A stretch of DNA of 64,000 nucleotides. Source: an uncultured Methylophaga sp. (lineage in GTDB: Bacteria > Pseudomonadota > Gammaproteobacteria > Nitrosococcales > Methylophagaceae). Shown here piece by piece: positions 31,055 to 40,158 of the stretch. Both the position numbers and the translations under genes were made by a program. Numbering within the stretch: the first letter of the stretch is position 1; each line of letters begins with the position of its first letter. Where the stretch lies: positions 514,354-578,353 of the forward strand of contig CAJXKF010000001.1 in assembly GCA_913055695.1 (NCBI GenBank). Reading direction: 5' to 3'. Under the pieces are notes generated by a model. The model made no database searches, was not told where the DNA came from, and was given only the letters and a program-made list of their open reading frames with translations.

Positions 31055-31753
31055 GTGACGACACAACGACTGCTACAGGCTAAGTCCGATGGCGCTTTCT
31101 CATTCCGTCCCGGCTACCTGTTGTTTGCTGCCTTTGCTATCAGTCTGTGTCTGTTTCTCTCTCATTGGCAGTGGCAGCGTGCACAAGCAGCGCAAGATCG
31201 CCACCAGCGCTTTCTGCAACAACAGGAAACGCCGCCTGTCCCGCTTTCTGATACAGCAGCAGAGTTTCAGCGCGTCATCGCAAACGGTCATATAGAGAGA
31301 CTGTTTCTGCTGGATAACCAGATACACCAGGGGCAGGTCGGCTGGCATGTGATAGCGCTGTTGAGCAATCAGAAAAGGCCCGTTTTGGTGAACCTGGGCT
31401 GGACTGCTAAAGCTGAAGCTAAACCGACTCTCTCTGATTTTACCGGAGTCGCCAACATAAGCGGCCGGACCAAAACCCCTGAGACGGGCTTGATGCTGGC
31501 AGACGCCCAGGAAGACCCGGCCTGGCCCGGCGTGTTACAACAAATCGATATTCCGCTACTGAATCAGCATTTAGATACCGACTTATTCCCGTTTGTGATG
31601 TATGCCGATCCGGCATCGACCCAATTCATTGCCGTTGAAGCAGCACCTGCAAACAAATACCCGATGCATATGGGTTACGCTGTGCAATGGCTGCTGATTG
31701 CTATTGCCTGCGGTGTTGTTACTGTTATTGCCTGTCGCCGGAGGGATGCATGA
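31055..31753 (+). CDS. SURF1-family cytochrome oxidase assembly protein
   Basis: SURF1 proteins help insert heme a into subunit I. The 232 residues have the typical layout: one membrane helix near the N-terminus (about 20-36, with the HWQWQRAQAAQ motif following), a periplasmic domain with GHIERLFLLDNQ and VLVNLGWT, and a C-terminal helix preceded by MGYAVQW. It uses a GTG start with GAGGAG seven bases upstream. Confidence 0.9.
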   Translation: MTTQRLLQAKSDGAFSFRPGYLLFAAFAISLCLFLSHWQWQRAQAAQDRHQRFLQQQETPPVPLSDTAAEFQRVIANGHIERLFLLDNQIHQGQVGWHVIALLSNQKRPVLVNLGWTAKAEAKPTLSDFTGVANISGRTKTPETGLMLADAQEDPAWPGVLQQIDIPLLNQHLDTDLFPFVMYADPASTQFIAVEAAPANKYPMHMGYAVQWLLIAIACGVVTVIACRRRDA

Positions 31754-32283
31754 ATCAAAATCCATGGCTTTTCAGAATGATCTGGCTGGTCGCTTTGCTA
31801 CCACTGCTGCTTGCCTGGGCATTAGCTTTGATGGGTGACAGGCTGCCACTGGAAACCAAAAATAACGGCGAATTAATGCCGGCGGGTTTAACCGTGCCGC
31901 AACAGCTCACTGCCGAGCTGGATGGCAAGTGGGGGCTGGTGATGCTGAGTCAGCACTGCAATATCGGCTGTGCTGAGCAGTTATACCGGCTGCAGCAATT
32001 ACACACCGCGATGGGCTCAGAGCTGAAACGACTCCAGCCTTTGTGGTTATCTGCAGAGCCAGTCAGTGAGCCGCCAAGCGATGTCGATTTCAGACAAGTC
32101 CGTTCGCTGACAGCCCCGGCATTGGTTGACTGGTTTAACCAGCGCCAGCTTAACTGGCAGGATCATAGTTTGTGGCTGATAGATCCGGCCGGTAATCTGG
32201 TGATGCGCTTTGCACCGGAACTGAACGGTAAAAAAATTCTCGCTGATATTGACTGGTTACTCAAGGCATCGCACATCGGATAA
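31750..32283 (+). CDS. Membrane-anchored Sco-like protein of the oxidase operon
   Basis: I chose the ATG at 31750 (ATGA overlap with surf1), giving 177 residues with one membrane helix (about 8-27). It is usually annotated as hypothetical. The periplasmic part has SQHCNIGCAEQLYRLQQ, with cysteines spaced CxxxC, and later WQDHSLWLIDPAGNLVMRF. This pattern resembles the copper-binding CxxxC plus distal His and the VYLIDPDG strand of Sco/SenC thioredoxin-fold proteins, although overall similarity looks low. A role in copper delivery to CuA is inferred from these residues and from the operon. Confidence 0.65.
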   Translation: MNQNPWLFRMIWLVALLPLLLAWALALMGDRLPLETKNNGELMPAGLTVPQQLTAELDGKWGLVMLSQHCNIGCAEQLYRLQQLHTAMGSELKRLQPLWLSAEPVSEPPSDVDFRQVRSLTAPALVDWFNQRQLNWQDHSLWLIDPAGNLVMRFAPELNGKKILADIDWLLKASHIG

Positions 32284-32287
32284 ATCT

Positions 32288-33286
32288 ATGTCACTCAAGT
32301 CACTCACCAAGCTTGCTTTCGCTCTCGCCTTCGTCGTGGTCACTCTCGGTGCGTTGACACGTTTGCTGGATGCCGGGCTCGGCTGTCCCGACTGGCCTGG
32401 CTGCTACGGTCAGTTGATGCCGCCGGCAGCACATGAGGAGCACCTTTTTGACGGCCTTGATACCGGCAAGGCCTGGATGGAGATGATTCATCGCTATGCC
32501 GCGGGTTTGCTGGGACTGCTCATTCTGCTGGTGATGTTGCGCCTGGAAAAAAATAGAGAAGTAAGTCAGCCCACCCGCTGGCTGGGCCGAGGCCTGTTGA
32601 CTCTGGTTATCGCACAGGCTTTGTTTGGCATGTGGACGGTGACAATGAAACTGCAACCACAGGTGGTTACCACTCATCTGCTGGGCGGTATGCTTCTTCT
32701 GGCACTGCTGTGGCGGCTGCAAAAACAGTTCTCCTCTGCTGATTCGGTTAACGTCACAGCGCCTCTGAAAAATAGTGTGGCCGCAGTGATTGTGCTGACT
32801 TTTCTGCAAATCAGTCTGGGCGGCTGGACCAGCAGTCAATACGCTGGCCTTGCCTGCACCGATTTTCCCACCTGTCAGGGACAGTGGCTGCCCCAAGCGC
32901 CACTCAGCGAAGCCTTTAATCTCAGTCACTTCATCGATCAAAGTCATGAGGGAGGATTGCTCTCCGCTCAGGCAAGACAGACCATTCAGCTGGTACACCG
33001 TTATTTTGCGCTGCTGTTGACCCTGAGCATTATTACCCTCAGCATCGTGTTATGGCGCTTTGCTCTGCTCAGAAAGCAGCTTCTCCTGTTGCTCTCTCTG
33101 ACAGCACTGCAAATCACACTGGGCATTGCCAACGCGCTGTTGATGCTGCCGCTGACACTGGCGCTGGCACATAACACCGGTGCCGCGCTGCTGACGTTAT
33201 GCCTGGTTGATCTGCATCAGCGACTGATGCCGGCTGCGAACAGGACAATCCGCAGCCAGACTTCTGTTACTCAAACTACGGGGTGA
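32288..33286 (+). CDS. ctaA: Heme A synthase CtaA/Cox15
   Basis: Oxidises the heme O methyl group to give heme A for the oxidase. I chose the ATG at 32288 (MSLKSLTKLAF), because the earlier in-frame ATG lies inside the preceding gene. The 332 residues form eight membrane helices with the heme-ligand histidines in MIHRYAAGLLGL, VTTHLLGG, LVHRYFALLL and LAHNTGAAL. The motif LTRLLDAGLGCPDWPGCYGQ near the start is diagnostic. It is followed after 4 bases by cyoE. Confidence 0.94.
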   Translation: MSLKSLTKLAFALAFVVVTLGALTRLLDAGLGCPDWPGCYGQLMPPAAHEEHLFDGLDTGKAWMEMIHRYAAGLLGLLILLVMLRLEKNREVSQPTRWLGRGLLTLVIAQALFGMWTVTMKLQPQVVTTHLLGGMLLLALLWRLQKQFSSADSVNVTAPLKNSVAAVIVLTFLQISLGGWTSSQYAGLACTDFPTCQGQWLPQAPLSEAFNLSHFIDQSHEGGLLSAQARQTIQLVHRYFALLLTLSIITLSIVLWRFALLRKQLLLLLSLTALQITLGIANALLMLPLTLALAHNTGAALLTLCLVDLHQRLMPAANRTIRSQTSVTQTTG

Positions 33287-33290
33287 TGCC

Positions 33291-34187
33291 ATGCAAAACT
33301 CTATTGTCACAACGCTTGCTCTGCACCGTGCCAACTGGAAGGATTATCTCGCACTGTGCAAACCCAAAGTCGTCCTGCTGATGCTATTGACCGCACTGAT
33401 CGGCGCATTGCTGGCACCGGGATGGCCTGATCCGGGCGTATTGACGATAGCGGTTATCGGTATTGCCCTGTGTGCAGCCAGTGGCGCTGCGATCAATAAC
33501 CTGATTGATCACAAGCTGGATGCCACCATGGCCCGGACCCGTCAGCGTCCGGTAGTGACCGGCCATCTCTCGCCACAACAGGCGCTGATATTTGCCCTGA
33601 TTCTGGCATCAGCAGGGCTGCTGATGTTGTGGTATCTGGTCAATCCGGTGACCATGTGGCTGACGCTGTTTGCTCTGATTGGCTATGCGGTGATTTACAC
33701 GCTGTTTCTCAAACGGGCGACACCGCAGAATATCACCATCGGCGGACTCGCCGGTGCCATGCCGCCGCTGCTGGGCTGGACTGCCGTGACGGGTCAGATC
33801 GATCCCAATGCGCTGTTGCTGGTGCTGATCATCTTTGTCTGGACTCCCCCTCATTTCTGGGCTTTGGCCCTGCACAAAAAAGAGGAATACGCCGGCGCCA
33901 AAGTGCCTATGCTCCCTGTCACGCACGGCGATGCCTTTACCCGCATGCAGATTCTGCTCTACAGCCTCTTACTGTTTGCCTGCACTCTGCTGCCTTTTGT
34001 TACCGGCATGAGCAGTTGGCTGTATCTGACCGGTGTCCTGCTGTTGAATGCCTATCAGTTCAGAGGTGTGAAACAGTTATTTAATGAGCGGGATCCGCTC
34101 GCGCCCTGGCGTCTCTTCAAGTATTCAATCCAGTACCTGATGTGGCTGTTCCTGCTGTTGTTTGTCGACAGCATGGTATTCGGCTAA
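33291..34187 (+). CDS. cyoE: Protoheme IX farnesyltransferase (heme O synthase)
   Basis: UbiA-family prenyltransferase adding farnesyl to heme B, the substrate for ctaA next door. The 298 residues have about nine membrane helices and the polyprenyl-binding aspartate motif NNLIDHKLDATMARTRQRP, plus the second loop TPPHFWALALHKKEEY. It is the last gene of the oxidase operon. No hairpin terminator is visible, and a new promoter lies immediately downstream. Confidence 0.96.
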   Translation: MQNSIVTTLALHRANWKDYLALCKPKVVLLMLLTALIGALLAPGWPDPGVLTIAVIGIALCAASGAAINNLIDHKLDATMARTRQRPVVTGHLSPQQALIFALILASAGLLMLWYLVNPVTMWLTLFALIGYAVIYTLFLKRATPQNITIGGLAGAMPPLLGWTAVTGQIDPNALLLVLIIFVWTPPHFWALALHKKEEYAGAKVPMLPVTHGDAFTRMQILLYSLLLFACTLLPFVTGMSSWLYLTGVLLLNAYQFRGVKQLFNERDPLAPWRLFKYSIQYLMWLFLLLFVDSMVFG

Positions 34188-34191
34188 GCGC

Positions 34192-34220
34192 TTGAAGATA
34201 TGGCAAAAAGGGCATAAAGT
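34192..34220 (+). promoter_or_regulatory. Candidate promoter for the Yip1-family gene
   Basis: TTGAAG (34192-34197), 17-base spacer, TAAAGT (34215-34220). It sits right after the cyoE stop and about 58 bases before the next ATG, which also has the strong site AAGGAGG. This suggests the next gene is transcribed independently of the oxidase genes. Confidence 0.5.
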
Positions 34221-34277
34221 GAAACTGAAGCGGTCCTTGATGTTAATGCTCAGTTAACGACCACAAGGAGGTCTGCT

Positions 34278-34874
34278 ATGTACCATCATCACCGTAAGCA
34301 CTTCTGGGGGCTTTTCTCTGTTCCACGCGTCGAGTGGAAATCGATCAGCGACGAAAATCTTGATATTACACAATTCGGCATTCTGCGAATGGTTATTCTG
34401 GCAGCCGTGCCGGCCGTCGCTTTCCTGATTGGCATTAATCAGGTTGGCTGGAGTCTGGCTGGCAATGAGTTCAACAAGGTCGTGCTGGCAGATGCTTTGC
34501 CGATGGCAGTGGCATTCTATGTATTGATTGTGGCCTTCACTTCAATGATGGCCTATTTCACTTTTGCCATGGAGCGAGCCTTTGGTGAAGAGGCCAGTTT
34601 CGGGCGCTGTCTGCTTTTTACTACCTATACTGCGACACCGATGTATATGGCGGGCCTGATTGGTTTTGTGCCTATCGTCTGGCTTGCTATGCTGGTATTG
34701 CTGCTGTCAGTTTGTTACAGCCTCTACCTGCTGTATCTGGGTATCCCCATCTATATGAATATTGATGAGGGTAAAGGTTACGTGGTCTCAACATCGATTA
34801 TTTCTGCAGGCCTGTGCATGCTGGTTGTCTTCAACGTGCTTACTGTGATCATCTGGAGCACCATCGTCGTTTAG
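34278..34874 (+). CDS. Yip1-family membrane protein
   Basis: A 198-residue protein with a short soluble N-terminus (FSVPRVEWKSISDEN) and five membrane helices. The N-terminal P-x-xxW pattern and the loop YLGIPIYMN match bacterial Yip1-domain proteins, whose function is unknown. AAGGAGG precedes the ATG. The gene is not obviously part of the oxidase operon. Confidence 0.8.
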   Translation: MYHHHRKHFWGLFSVPRVEWKSISDENLDITQFGILRMVILAAVPAVAFLIGINQVGWSLAGNEFNKVVLADALPMAVAFYVLIVAFTSMMAYFTFAMERAFGEEASFGRCLLFTTYTATPMYMAGLIGFVPIVWLAMLVLLLSVCYSLYLLYLGIPIYMNIDEGKGYVVSTSIISAGLCMLVVFNVLTVIIWSTIVV

Positions 34875-34901
34875 AGACGATCGCTCTGAATAATCCATAA
34901 C

Positions 34902-34932
34902 ATCAGCGTCTGCCACTGGTGCAGACGCTGAT
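34902..34932 (+). repeat. Perfect 12-bp inverted repeat after the Yip1-family gene
   Basis: ATCAGCGTCTGC (34902-34913), a 7-base loop, then GCAGACGCTGAT (34921-34932). The stem is perfect and GC-rich. No T-tract follows on either strand, so it is not a standard intrinsic terminator. The 177-base gap it sits in holds no convincing gene. It could be a Rho-region hairpin, an mRNA 3' end stabiliser or a protein site. Confidence 0.7.
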
Positions 34933-35051
34933 AAGCGTCGGGTGAACAAGACTGGTTGGTGTGTTGCTGTAACAAACTAGATGCCAGAGTGTGGCCGTAT
35001 GATAGTCTGCTTTCCGATGTCCGCCCCCGTTGCCAGCAAAGGCTTTGATGA

Positions 35052-36545
35052 ATGGATGCCCACAATCAAAACTTGTCTGCAAATCAAGAATTCATCGAAG
35101 ATCTCGAAAAATACAAGCTATTAACCGGTTCACTACCGGTCTCCCTTTTTATCAGCACCTGCCTTGCGGTCATTATGGTCAGCATATTATTTGGCCAGCT
35201 CAGCTACAGTGAGCTGATTGGCTGGATTATAGTGCTGGTCAGTATTCACACTATCCGCCTGCTGTTTTTCTATCAGTTCAACCGCTCACCCAGCTTCGAT
35301 CACAAGCAAATACAACTGCATCTGGGATTTTTCAGGTTGGGGACCTTACTGTCGGGTCTGATCTGGGGCTGGGCAGGATTTTACTTTTCCCAACAGGTGG
35401 AACTGAACTATCAATTGTTCATCTCCTTTACCCTGGGCGGTCTGGTGGTGGGGGCCACATCATCTCTCGCCACTGACAGAGTGGCTGTAGTCAGTTTTAT
35501 CATGGCCACGATTCTGCCCAATTGTCTGCACTATTTTATGTCTGGTAATGAACTGCCGATGGCGATGGGCCTGATGCTGATGCTGTTTGCCGGCTTCATG
35601 ATCAACACCGGCCGACTTCAGGGAGCCAGTCTGCATGAGAATCTGAGCCTGAGGATTAGGGCCAGGCAGGATGCCAGCCAGTTCCGGGAAGTACTTGATT
35701 TCAGCCCGCTTGCAGTCAGCATTTTCAGTCTGGCTGATGAGAAAATGCTCTATATCAACAGGCGTTATCTGGAATTATTCAGCCGCAGTTTCAAGCCATT
35801 CGAAGTCAACAATGAAGCTGGCTTTGCTATCGAAGAATCACAGATCCAGTCGATCAGAGCCAGACTGCTGCGTCATCAGATCGTTTCTAACCTTCTGCTC
35901 AAAATCACCTCGCAACAAACAGCAGAAGTGAAATGGTGTATCGGCTCTTTCCTGCAGGTCAATTATCTCAACACCCCATCGATTCTGGCCTGGTTTTATG
36001 ACATCAGCGACCGGATCGAAATGGAGCAAAAAATCCGGCACCTTGCCTACCATGACGCTCTGACCGACCTGCCCAACCGCTATCTGTTTGAGGACCGGCT
36101 CAATCTGGCACTGAAATATGCCCAGCGCAACCAGCGGCAGCTGGGTGTGTTATTTATCGACCTTGATGGCTTCAAGCAGATTAATGATACCCATGGCCAT
36201 GATATCGGCGATCTGCTGCTTAAAGCGGTATCCGACCGGGTGGCTTCTTTACTGCGAACATCAGACACCTTATCCCGTGTCGGGGGTGATGAGTTTATTG
36301 TGCTGCTACCGGATATCGCCGATCGCGATGACGGTGTCCATGTGGCCGAGAAACTACTGAGGGCGCTGGCGCAGCCTTTCCAGACGGGTGGCTTATCACT
36401 GTAGATTTCAGCGAGCATCGGCCTTGCCATGTATCCCGAGCATGGCGATGACGATCAGGACTTGCTGAAGAAAGCAGATATCGCGATGTATGAAGCCAAG
36501 AAAAGCGGTAAAAACACGGTGCAGGTGTTCAGCGCTGGGAAATGA
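35052..36545 (+). pseudogene. Membrane PAS-GGDEF diguanylate cyclase, interrupted by in-frame TAG
   Basis: The frame codes for 497 codons, but codon 451 (36402-36404) is TAG. The N-terminal ~200 residues have about six membrane helices, followed by a PAS-like domain (about 205-330) and a GGDEF domain. The catalytic GGDEF is at about 411-415, and an inhibitory RxxD site (RTSD) stands in the right place before it. After the TAG the frame continues with ISASIGLAMYPEHG and ADIAMYEAKKSGKN, the conserved end of the GGDEF fold, up to TGA at 36543-36545. The stop replaces one residue, as CAG to TAG would. The 450-residue product lacks the last strands and helix, so it is probably inactive unless the TAG is read through or is a sequence error. 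Confidence 0.75.
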
Positions 36546-36565
36546 AATAATCGCTTTAAAGTAAA

Positions 36566-36917
<352 letters not shown>

Positions 36918-36921
36918 GTCT

Positions 36922-36927
36922 ATTTTA
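36922..36927 (-). promoter_or_regulatory. Likely -10 box of rnpB
   Basis: TAAAAT on the minus strand about 6 bases before the inferred rnpB 5' end, between rsmI and rnpB. The -35 region would fall in the last codons of rsmI and is not close to consensus, so rnpB might also be co-transcribed with rsmI. Confidence 0.35.
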
Positions 36928-36938
36928 CCTCAGCACTT

Positions 36939-37787
36939 TTATTTCTGCTGTAATTTCAATGCCAGTTGATAGGCTTCGTTCTTGCTGCAGCCGGTAATAC
37001 CGGAAGCAATCGCCGCCGCCTTTTTCACCGGCAAGTCAGGTAATAACAGCGTCAGCACACGCTGCATTTCCTGTTCATCAGCAGTCACGGCATCCGAGGC
37101 ACCTTCAATCAGAAGCACACATTCACCGCGCTGCTGATTGCTGTCCCCGCTCACCCAATCCACCAGCTCAAGCAGGGGGCGGGTCTCTATGGTTTCATGG
37201 ATCTTGGTCAGTTCCCGCGCCAGGCAGGCACGGCGCTCGGCCCCAAAGATCTCAACACAATCTTTCAAGGTATCGAGCAGACGGCGCGGGCTTTCATAAA
37301 AAATCAGTGTGCGTTGCTCATTTTTGAGCTGGGATAACGCTTGACGACGGGCACCTGCCTTGGGCGGCAGGAAGCCCTCAAAACTGAAGCGGTCGGAGGC
37401 AATCCCTGAAGCTGACAAGGCGGTAATCAGAGCACAACTGCCAGGAACAGGCACAACCCTGACACCTTCAGCTTTGACCAGAGAAACCAGCCGGTAGCCC
37501 GGGTCACTGATTAGCGGAGTGCCGGCATCACTGATTAATGCTATCGACTCACCCGCCTGAAGGCGTTGCAATAACAATTCACTGCGTTGCTGTTCATTGT
37601 GTTCGTGCAATGATTGCAGCGGTGTGGTGATGGCGAAATGCTGTAATAGCGGCTTGCTGTGGCGGGTATCCTCGGCTGCTATCAGATCGACCGCTTTCAG
37701 CGCATCAATGGCGCGCTGTGAGAAGTCACTGAGATTGCCGATGGGTGTCGCTACCACGAACAATTGCCCGGCTTGTGAAGCAGTCAC
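36939..37787 (-). CDS. rsmI: 16S rRNA 2'-O-ribose C1402 methyltransferase RsmI
   Basis: SAM-dependent enzyme of the tetrapyrrole methylase fold. It methylates the ribose of C1402, the same nucleotide whose base RsmH methylates. The 282 residues begin with VVATPIGNLSDFSQRAIDAL and carry AAEDTRHS, SDAGTPLISDPGY and FYESPRRL. It is divergent from lpoA with a 67-base gap, the classical rsmI/lpoA arrangement. Confidence 0.96.
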   Translation of the reverse strand: MTASQAGQLFVVATPIGNLSDFSQRAIDALKAVDLIAAEDTRHSKPLLQHFAITTPLQSLHEHNEQQRSELLLQRLQAGESIALISDAGTPLISDPGYRLVSLVKAEGVRVVPVPGSCALITALSASGIASDRFSFEGFLPPKAGARRQALSQLKNEQRTLIFYESPRRLLDTLKDCVEIFGAERRACLARELTKIHETIETRPLLELVDWVSGDSNQQRGECVLLIEGASDAVTADEQEMQRVLTLLLPDLPVKKAAAIASGITGCSKNEAYQLALKLQQK

Positions 37788-37854
37788 AATTTTTCCTTAA
37801 TTCTAATGTGTAATTGTGGTCGTAATATACGCGAACAGGTAAGATGATGCTTCC

Positions 37855-39735
37855 ATGATAACAACACAGACATCTGATATGCGCTTCACACGCTTGCTGC
37901 TGTTACCGGCGATTGTTCTCCTGTTCCTGACTGCCTGTCAGCCCGTTCAGGGCCCTCTTGGCAGAGCTCAGCCCACAGAAATAGAAACAGTACCGGCTGA
38001 AACTGAAGGCCAATATCAGCAAGCCGCAGAACAATACCTGAAACTGGCAGCTGACCATGAAGGAGAAAGGCAGTCTCTGTATTTCCTGCGTGCAGCCGAA
38101 TTGTTCTGGCAAACCGGTCAGGTTGAGCAGGCCAATACGGCTCTGCAGCAGGTCAAGCAACAATTGCTCAGCGACAACAAACGCTTCACTGCTGCCGTGC
38201 TCGCTGCACAAATTGCACTTTTTAACAGTCAGGCAGAAGCCGCATTGGCGGCACTGGCAGATATCGATGCGAGCGGACTCAGTGCAGATGACAGAGTCAA
38301 ACTGCTGAAACTACGTTCAGATGCCTACACCCTCACCAGCAACTGGCTGGAAAAGGCCAACACGCATTTGCAGCTGGAAGAATTACTGAGCGATCAGGCA
38401 GCGATAGAACAAAACCGCGAAACCCTGTGGCAGACTTTGATGCAAATGACGCCTCAGGCGCTTGATCTATACAACCCCGGGTATCCACCTAGCGATGACA
38501 GTGGCTGGTTTGCCCTGGCTTATGCCATCAAAGCTTATCAGGATAACCCTGAAACACTGGAGGTCGCGCTGGAAGACTGGCGCCGCACTTATCCCAATCA
38601 CCCGGCCGACCCCAGCCTCTATAAAGACAGCATTAAAGTAAGCGGCACCCGTCTGCCTGAGCAGATTGGCGATATCGCGGTGATGCTGCCTGCAGACGGT
38701 CCTTTCGTGGAAGCAGCCAAGGCTATTAAACAAGGTATCATTGCTGCTCACTATGCTAGCGGCGATAGCAGCAGGCTGCATTTTTTTGATGTAGACACCG
38801 ACCCCTATTCCGGACGCAGCAATGTGGATCAGCTGTATCAGGAAGCGATTTCGCGCGGTGCGGGTATCGTGATAGGCCCGCTGCAAAAGCCCTCTGTTGA
38901 AGCATTGGCAAAACTGCCTGAATTACCTGTACCTGTGCTGGCATTGAACCGCGTCGAACCAAGTTTCCAACGCCCTAACCTGTTTCAGTTTGGTCTGGCA
39001 CCGGAAGATGATGCGATGGCAGTCGCTGATTTTGCCCGCCTTCAGGGCTATCAGAATGCAGCGATTCTTGCACCACAGGGCGAATGGGGTGACCGCGTCG
39101 CCGGTGCCTTCAGCCAGGCATGGCGTGAACAGGGCGGCAATATTCTGTCGGTAGCAAGCTATAAGGAATCAGAAAATGACTTCCGGGACACACTGATACC
39201 GTTGATGGGGCTCGATGTCAGTGAACAGCGTTATCGGGCTCTACAGCGCACGCTTGACCGTTCGCTGGATTATGAACCTCGTCGTCGTCAGGATATCGAT
39301 TTCCTGTTCCTGGTTGCGAGACCGCTTAAAGCCCGTCAATTGGTGCCACAGTTGAAATTCCACCGTAGTGGCGACCTGCCGCTGATTGCGACATCTCACG
39401 CCTACAGCGGTCAGCCTGATCCGCAGCATGATATTGATTTGAATGAACTGATTATTACCGATATCCCCTGGATGTTCGAGACAAAAGCCAATCAGGACCA
39501 GGCTTATCAGGCCGTACAAAGCCAGACACAGGGTAAGCCCGGTGGCCTGCTGAGACTCTATGCCATGGGGGTTGATGCCTACCGGCTCATCGGCGAGCTT
39601 AACCAGTTAAGTCGCAGTCCGGAGCAGACCTACAAGGGGGCGACCGGTGATCTGTCCATCAACGACATGGGACAGATTGAACGTGAAATGCGCTGGGGCC
39701 GTTTCAAACAAGGCAGCTTACAGCGGCTGCAGTGA
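37855..39735 (+). CDS. lpoA: Penicillin-binding protein activator LpoA
   Basis: Outer-membrane lipoprotein that reaches through the periplasm to stimulate PBP1A. The 626 residues have a lipobox (FLTAC), a TPR-like helical N-terminal domain rich in Ala, Gln and Leu, and a C-terminal domain like a periplasmic binding protein (starting near IGDIAVMLPADGPFVEAA). The ATG at 37879 would give a neater signal peptide (MRFTRLLLL), and neither ATG has a strong ribosome binding site. The gene is divergent from rsmI and upstream of yraN. Confidence 0.9.
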   Translation: MITTQTSDMRFTRLLLLPAIVLLFLTACQPVQGPLGRAQPTEIETVPAETEGQYQQAAEQYLKLAADHEGERQSLYFLRAAELFWQTGQVEQANTALQQVKQQLLSDNKRFTAAVLAAQIALFNSQAEAALAALADIDASGLSADDRVKLLKLRSDAYTLTSNWLEKANTHLQLEELLSDQAAIEQNRETLWQTLMQMTPQALDLYNPGYPPSDDSGWFALAYAIKAYQDNPETLEVALEDWRRTYPNHPADPSLYKDSIKVSGTRLPEQIGDIAVMLPADGPFVEAAKAIKQGIIAAHYASGDSSRLHFFDVDTDPYSGRSNVDQLYQEAISRGAGIVIGPLQKPSVEALAKLPELPVPVLALNRVEPSFQRPNLFQFGLAPEDDAMAVADFARLQGYQNAAILAPQGEWGDRVAGAFSQAWREQGGNILSVASYKESENDFRDTLIPLMGLDVSEQRYRALQRTLDRSLDYEPRRRQDIDFLFLVARPLKARQLVPQLKFHRSGDLPLIATSHAYSGQPDPQHDIDLNELIITDIPWMFETKANQDQAYQAVQSQTQGKPGGLLRLYAMGVDAYRLIGELNQLSRSPEQTYKGATGDLSINDMGQIEREMRWGRFKQGSLQRLQ

Positions 39736-39736
39736 T

Positions 39737-40099
39737 ATGTTATTTGCCAGGGATAAAGGCACTGAAGTAGAAACCGCGGTCTGTCGCTATCTGCAGCAAC
39801 AGGGATTAAAGCTGCTGACGCGCAACTACCACAGCCGCGGCGGTGAGATCGATCTCATCATGCAAGATAATAATGTGCTGGTGTTTGTCGAAGTACGTTT
39901 TCGTAAAAGCACGGCTTTTGGTACTGCAGCTGAAACGGTGAACCGGACCAAACAGTCAAAGCTGATACATACTGCCGAGCAGTATCTGCAACGTCATCGG
40001 GTTGTTCATGACAGCTGCCGATTTGATGTGGTTGGTGTCAGCCCGGCTGACAGCGGTTACCGGATGCAATGGATTCAGAACGCCTTTGAACAAGGCTGA
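39737..40099 (+). CDS. YraN family (UPF0102) nuclease-fold protein
   Basis: A 120-residue protein. I chose the ATG at 39737, one base after the lpoA stop. The family motif RNYHSRGGEIDLIMQDNNVLVFVEVRFRKS is visible in two parts: the GEIDLI core and the FVEVRFR strand. This is an endonuclease-like fold of uncertain function. The lpoA-yraN-dolP order is conserved in gammaproteobacteria, but the diaA gene that often sits between yraN and dolP is missing here. Confidence 0.9.
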   Translation: MLFARDKGTEVETAVCRYLQQQGLKLLTRNYHSRGGEIDLIMQDNNVLVFVEVRFRKSTAFGTAAETVNRTKQSKLIHTAEQYLQRHRVVHDSCRFDVVGVSPADSGYRMQWIQNAFEQG

Positions 40100-40158
40100 G
40101 ATTAACCGGTCTACAAGACCGAACTAAAACAATTGTCTTTCAGTGAGGATTGCTCAGA

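Noticed and set aside
34871-35065. Minus-strand 64-residue frame between the Yip1 and GGDEF genes
   Set aside because: No recognisable domain, no good ribosome binding site, and it runs through the perfect hairpin. Better seen as non-coding.
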